Positions 60,188-64,000 of a DNA stretch of 64,000 nucleotides are shown here, one piece after another; within the stretch, counting starts at the first letter, position 1, and each line of letters opens with the position of its first letter. The translations under genes were made by a program, and so were the position numbers. The DNA lies in contig DLMJ01000001.1 of assembly GCA_002479255.1 (NCBI GenBank), positions 1-64,000 on the forward strand. Direction: 5' to 3'. The DNA comes from Candidatus Binatus soli. GTDB taxonomy: Bacteria; Desulfobacterota; Binatia; Binatales; Binataceae. The notes under the pieces were generated by a model. It had not been told where the DNA came from, did not search any database, and was given only the letters and a program-made list of their open reading frames with translations.

Positions 60188-60949
60188 TCACGCCGGCGCG
60201 GACTGGAAAAATTCCAGCACCGCCTCCTTGTAATGTTGATCGCCGGGAGCGCTCAAATGATCGCGTCCTTCGAGCATCACAAGTTTGCTGCCCGCAATTG
60301 AATCGCGCAGCAGTGTGGGATTACCGACCAGCAGGTCCTTGGTCCCGATCACGATCATGACCGGCACGCGAATTTGTTTCGCCGCTATATGCTCAGCCGT
60401 AAAATCGTCGCGAGCGGCACCCATGCACACAGCCAATGCCTTCAAGTCGTTGCCGGTGCTCTCCGCGAATTGGCGAAACTCCTTTGCCCGCTGATCCGTA
60501 ACTCCTGAAATATTTTCGGCTAGCAGCGCATCGACGATCGGTTTGCGGCTGAAAGATGCGGACGTCGCCGACACCACACCGATTCCGCCGAGCACGGCCG
60601 CGCGCAAACGCTCCGGATGCGACATCAGCAGGCCCGTCACGATTCGCCCGCCCATCGAATAGCCCATAATGAGAGTGCGCTTGATTCCCAGATGGTCCAT
60701 CAGCCCGATCACATCCTCGCCCATAATCTCGCCGCCGTACGCCGCCGAATCGTGCGGTTTGCCGCTTTTGCCGTGGCCGCGGCAATCCAGCGCGACGACA
60801 CGGTAATGCGGTGCAAGCGTAGTGAACCAATTCGTCGCGCCCCAGTTATGCTCCGCGCGCGACGCGAAGCCGTGCACCAGCACAACCGGCTCGCCGATAC
60901 CGTGTTCCTCGAAATAAATCTGCACGCCTTTGGAATCGAAGTAAGCCAT
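60188..60949 (-). CDS. Alpha/beta hydrolase
   Basis: 253 aa. VVLVHGFASRAEHNW with the oxyanion loop, DCRGHGKSGKP, nucleophile Ser in GYSMGGRIVTG and catalytic His in EGRDHLSAPGDQ are all present. No signal. Convergent with gspN, 17 bp between stops. Probable esterase or lipase of the epoxide-hydrolase-like group; substrate unknown. Confidence 0.9.
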   Translation of the reverse strand: MAYFDSKGVQIYFEEHGIGEPVVLVHGFASRAEHNWGATNWFTTLAPHYRVVALDCRGHGKSGKPHDSAAYGGEIMGEDVIGLMDHLGIKRTLIMGYSMGGRIVTGLLMSHPERLRAAVLGGIGVVSATSASFSRKPIVDALLAENISGVTDQRAKEFRQFAESTGNDLKALAVCMGAARDDFTAEHIAAKQIRVPVMIVIGTKDLLVGNPTLLRDSIAGSKLVMLEGRDHLSAPGDQHYKEAVLEFFQSAPA

Positions 60950-61070
60950 CGTTCAACACTCCTCGTTGGACTATGCCTTCTGACCGAAGGAAAAATCCCG
61001 AAATCTTGCCTTGCAGCAATAATCGAATAGCCGCACAATCTGCGCAAATCAAACTCGCACGGAATTTCAA

Positions 61071-62075
61071 ATGGCATCAAACCAAAAACTTGGACTTCAA
61101 ACCTCGATCGACGCCGGCGCGTTCGCCGACCGCCTCGCACTCATCCGCGAGGCCGAGGACCTCGGCTACACTTCCCTGTGGATTGCGGAGGTCAGCGGAC
61201 CCGACGCGTTCGTCAGTCTCGCCGCGCTTGCGGCCAACACGCGCAAAGCTGAACTGGCCACCGGCGTCGTACCTATTCAGATTCGCACGCCGGGCGCGAT
61301 GGCGATGGGATTCCTGACGATCAACGAGCTATCCGGCGGCCGCGTCATCGCGGGTCTGGGCGTGTCGAGCCCGGTAATAGTCGAACGATGGCACGGCGCG
61401 TCGTATCGCAAGCCGGTCACCGCGATGCGCGAATGCGTCTCGATCATGCGCCAGTTGTTCACCGAGGGCCGCTCGAAGTTCCAGGGCGAAGTGTACAAGT
61501 CTGATTTCCGCCTCAGTATGCGTATCACCGCGCCGCATCCGCCGAAGATCTATCTGGCGGCCCTCAATGCCCCGATGCTTCGGCTCGCCGGCGAAGTTGC
61601 CGACGGTGTCTTGATGAACTACTCGCCGCCCGAGGCAATCGCGCCGATGGTGAATCATATCCATGAGGGCGCCCGGGCCGCGGGGCGCGAGCCGTCCGCC
61701 GTTGACGTAGGCATCTATGTCCGCATGTGCATCACGGAGGAAGAGGATAGAGCCGTCGATTCGTTCCGGCGCGAGCTGGCCGGTTACGCATTCGTGGACA
61801 GCTACAACAAGATGTTCGCGCGCTACGGACTCGCGGCGCAGTTCGACGAGGTGCGCCGGCTTTGGCGGGAAGGCAAGCGCGAGGAGGCTCCCAGAGCCAT
61901 TACGGAGGAGTCGTGCCGCAAGATCGCGGTGTTTGGCAACGCCGAAGCCGGCCGCGATTTCGTCGCGCGATTCCGCGCCGCCGGCGTGACGCATCCCGTG
62001 GTGTTTCCGATCGGACCGGCCGCCACCGCGTCGCGCGATTATCCCAACACGATGCGCGCGCTGGCGGGAGCTTAA
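61071..62075 (+). CDS. LLM-class flavin/F420-dependent oxidoreductase
   Basis: 334-aa TIM-barrel of the luciferase-like monooxygenase superfamily. DAGAFADRLALIREAEDLGYTSLWIAE, LATGVVPIQIRTP, INELSGGRVIAGLGVSSP and PPKIYLAALNAPMLRLAGEVADGVLMN are typical of F420-dependent members (probable cofactor F420 or FMN). The alternate hydrolase lies divergently. Its reaction cannot be told. Confidence 0.88.
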   Translation: MASNQKLGLQTSIDAGAFADRLALIREAEDLGYTSLWIAEVSGPDAFVSLAALAANTRKAELATGVVPIQIRTPGAMAMGFLTINELSGGRVIAGLGVSSPVIVERWHGASYRKPVTAMRECVSIMRQLFTEGRSKFQGEVYKSDFRLSMRITAPHPPKIYLAALNAPMLRLAGEVADGVLMNYSPPEAIAPMVNHIHEGARAAGREPSAVDVGIYVRMCITEEEDRAVDSFRRELAGYAFVDSYNKMFARYGLAAQFDEVRRLWREGKREEAPRAITEESCRKIAVFGNAEAGRDFVARFRAAGVTHPVVFPIGPAATASRDYPNTMRALAGA

Positions 62076-62089
62076 GCGCCTGACGCCAT

Positions 62090-62896
62090 CTACTTTCCCT
62101 TGTAGTTTGGCTTTCGCTTCTCCATGAACGAGCGCGGACCTTCCTTCGCGTCCTCGGACCTCATCACTTCGCGTGCAATTTCGTTCTCGATTTTGAAGGC
62201 CTCCTCGTAGGGACGGCCCGAGCATCGCCGCACCGCCTCTTTGATCTTCCGCACCGCCAGCGGCCCGTTCTGCGCGATTGTCGCCGCGAGTTCGTCGGCC
62301 TTCGCGATCAGTTTTTCCTGCGGCACGACGTAGTTGACCAGGCCCAGGCGCCACGCCTCCTGCGCATCGATCCGGTTGCCGGTCAGCAGAATCTCCATCG
62401 CCTTGCAGTACGGAATCTGGCGTTGCAGCCGCGCCAGCGAGCCGGCGGCCGGGATGATCGCCCATTTCACTTCCTGCAGCCCGAAGCTCGCGTTCTCCGA
62501 CGCGACTCGAAGGTCGGTTGCCTGGATCAATTCCATTCCGCCCGCGATGCAAAACCCGTTGACCGCGGAAATTACCGGCTTGTCCATGTCGTAGCCGCGC
62601 AGCAACGCGATGTCGCCGAGCTTGCGATCCGCGAGCAGCTTGCTGTCCCACTCGTCCTCCGGCTTTCGCGCGCCGGTGAGCAGCGGAATCAAGCGCCCCA
62701 GATCGGCGCCGGCCGAGAACGCGACCTTGCCTGCGCCGGTCACGATCGTCGCCCGGATTGCGTCGTCGCTGTCGATCTCCTTCCACGCAGCAGCAAGGCT
62801 CACGAGCATTTCGGGATTCAGCGAATTGTGGACCTCGGGCCGGTTGAGGGTGAGATAGGCGACGTGATTTCGTTTTTCGAAGATTAACGCGGGCAT
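62090..62896 (-). CDS. Enoyl-CoA hydratase/isomerase family protein
   Basis: 268 aa. ATG 62896 is preceded by AAAGGAG, eight bases off. PALIFEKRNHVAYLTLNRPEVHNSL, the oxyanion part FSAGADLGRLIP and SAVNGFCIAGGMELIQATDLRVASENASFGLQEVKW are standard crotonase motifs. Paralogue of the enzyme at 49197. It is convergent with the LLM oxidoreductase (14-bp gap). Confidence 0.91.
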   Translation of the reverse strand: MPALIFEKRNHVAYLTLNRPEVHNSLNPEMLVSLAAAWKEIDSDDAIRATIVTGAGKVAFSAGADLGRLIPLLTGARKPEDEWDSKLLADRKLGDIALLRGYDMDKPVISAVNGFCIAGGMELIQATDLRVASENASFGLQEVKWAIIPAAGSLARLQRQIPYCKAMEILLTGNRIDAQEAWRLGLVNYVVPQEKLIAKADELAATIAQNGPLAVRKIKEAVRRCSGRPYEEAFKIENEIAREVMRSEDAKEGPRSFMEKRKPNYKGK

Positions 62897-63078
62897 GATG
62901 CGCTCCTTTTCCGTGCGCTGTGACGAATTCAAGCAATCGCGCACCGGCCCCGCGAAGTTACCATCAAACAGTCTTCGCCGGCCACGCCCGCACCTTTACC
63001 CGCCGCTTCGCGGGCCGTTATGATCCTGCGAAACTCCCAACCTTCCGCACACAGAGGAGTCATAAGACTACGATCTGT

Positions 63079-64000
63079 TTGAACGCTGAATCGACCATCG
63101 CTGCGCCTCCGGCTGCAAGCGAGTTCCCCGACGCTCGCCGGCTGCGTTCCCGCGACGTGTTCCGCTTGGTCGCGCGTGCGTGGCCGTTTATCCGGCCCTA
63201 TCGCCGCCATCTCCTGTATCTATTCCTGGCGACGCTGCCGCTGCTGCTCGGCGGACTCCTTGCGCTCAACCTCACGCGCGTTTTCTTCGACGTAGTCGGT
63301 CATGGCGGCGCCTTGACGCCCGCGCAGGCGTGGATGCTCCACGTGCCGTTGCATTCAGACCGGCGGATCGTCCTGATTCATGCGTGCGTCGTCGGCGGGA
63401 TTGCGTCGATTGTCATCCTGATCGCAGGCGCATTCATTCTCGGTTACGGGGTGTGGATTTTACAGCGCATCAGCAATCTCTTCCGCGTCAATCTCTACAC
63501 CCGCATGCAGGAACTGAGCGTGCGCTTTCATTCCGAGGAGAAGATCGGCGACGCGATTTTCCGGATGTTCCAGGACTCCGCCGCGATTCCGAATGTCATC
63601 AACGGCTTGATCGTTCAGCCGCTGATTTTCATTCCCGTCGCCGCGGCCTCGATCCTCTACCTGGTCTGGTACGACTACCGGATGGCGCTGATCGCCGCTC
63701 TGCTGATGCCCGCGAACCTCATACTGGCGTGGATGTTCGGCGATTCGATGCGCAGCGCTTTCATTCGTGAGCGCGAGACGATGGCGCGCGCGACAACGCG
63801 GATCGAAGAAACCCTCGCGTCGATCAAAACTGTCAAAGCCTTCGGCGCCGAGGCTCGCGAGGCGCAAATCTACGCGCGCGACAATTGGGACGCATTCATT
63901 GCCGCCCGCCGCGCGCGCCTGATGCTCGCGCGCTACCGTGTCATGACCAACACCGTTCGCGGTCTCGCTTACGTTGCGGCGCTGTACGTCGGCGCCACGG
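63079..64000 (+). CDS. MsbA-like ABC exporter, transmembrane half (cut by window end)
   Basis: Open to the right edge. Reads AESTIAAPPAASEFPDARRL then VFRLVARAWPFIRPYRRHLLYLFLATLPLLLGGLLAL, with at least four hydrophobic segments and FGDSMRSAFIRERETMARATTRIEETLASIKTVKAFGAEAREAQIY, typical of the ABC_membrane (type 1 exporter) domain. The ATPase domain would follow outside. The start is unclear: TTG 63079 is the first usable codon, GTG 63157 is an alternative, and GAGGAG is about 20 bases before the former. Cargo (lipid A, lipid or drug) cannot be told. Confidence 0.8.
   Translation, partial: MNAESTIAAPPAASEFPDARRLRSRDVFRLVARAWPFIRPYRRHLLYLFLATLPLLLGGLLALNLTRVFFDVVGHGGALTPAQAWMLHVPLHSDRRIVLIHACVVGGIASIVILIAGAFILGYGVWILQRISNLFRVNLYTRMQELSVRFHSEEKIGDAIFRMFQDSAAIPNVINGLIVQPLIFIPVAAASILYLVWYDYRMALIAALLMPANLILAWMFGDSMRSAFIRERETMARATTRIEETLASIKTVKAFGAEAREAQIYARDNWDAFIAARRARLMLARYRVMTNTVRGLAYVAALYVGAT

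Noticed and set aside
1..64000. tRNA, rRNA, CRISPR arrays, prophage or IS elements
   Set aside because: No T-loop/anticodon pattern, no repeat-spacer array, and no transposase or integrase could be found by reading; short RNAs could still be missed.

Overview
The window is 64 kb of GC-rich, densely packed bacterial DNA with about 65 protein genes and no rRNA, recognisable tRNA or CRISPR array. The cell is Gram-negative: there is an LptE-type outer-membrane lipoprotein, SppA, several lipobox proteins and a type II secretion operon. Gene order (rpmE-prfA-prmC-murA-hisD; nrdR-ribD-ribBA-nusB; yceD-rpmF-plsX-fabD-acpP) plus an acyl-ACP desaturase, an F420-type LLM oxidoreductase, an NDP-forming acyl-CoA synthetase and three crotonases fits a deltaproteobacterial-type lineage, possibly Candidatus Binatota. 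That placement is inference. Three reading frames (tetR, glycerate kinase, gspN) lack an ordinary start although their conserved N-termini are readable upstream, so some assembly or sequencing errors are possible.

Layout. 1-10.5 kb: tetR/methyltransferase pair, D-Ala-D-Ala carboxypeptidase, acyl-ACP desaturase, a DUF2333-like protein, sppA, a propeller-like lipoprotein and a fused acyl-CoA synthetase. 10.7-13.4 kb: a small Tad/Flp island (vWA TadG-like protein, TadE and two tandem Flp pilins) with no assembly machinery nearby. 13.8-20.2 kb: hisA, hisB, hisD, murA, prmC, prfA, rpmE. 20.2-25.4 kb: a secreted protein and lipoprotein pair of unknown function, then a DapA-like aldolase followed by a sugar kinase fused to a sugar isomerase (SIS) domain. 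25.5-34.6 kb: rpsT facing a long housekeeping block (holA, lptE, nusB, ribBA, ribD, nrdR, acpP, fabD, plsX, rpmF, yceD).

34.7-43 kb: GH1 glycosidase, nth, glpD, glycerate kinase with odd AT-rich repeats, rpiA, folE, a MetF-like reductase and a ThrB-type kinase. 43-50.8 kb: peroxiredoxin, an alpha/beta hydrolase without its nucleophile, hisI-hisG, crotonases, a dienelactone hydrolase and several small proteins. 50.9-60.2 kb: gspE-F-G-H-I-J-K-L-M-N, mostly overlapping or tightly spaced, behind a putative promoter and a 16-bp direct repeat; gspC, gspD and the prepilin peptidase gene are absent here. 60.2-64 kb: alpha/beta hydrolase, LLM oxidoreductase, crotonase and the start of an MsbA-like ABC exporter cut by the window edge.

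Most genes are ordinary. The points that most deserve a second look are the aldolase/kinase-SIS module, the unknown secreted-protein/lipoprotein pair, the possible -1 frameshift at the start of gspN, the repeat insertion at the start of the glycerate kinase, the orphan Flp/TadE/TadG island, and the hydrolase with an ablated nucleophile elbow.
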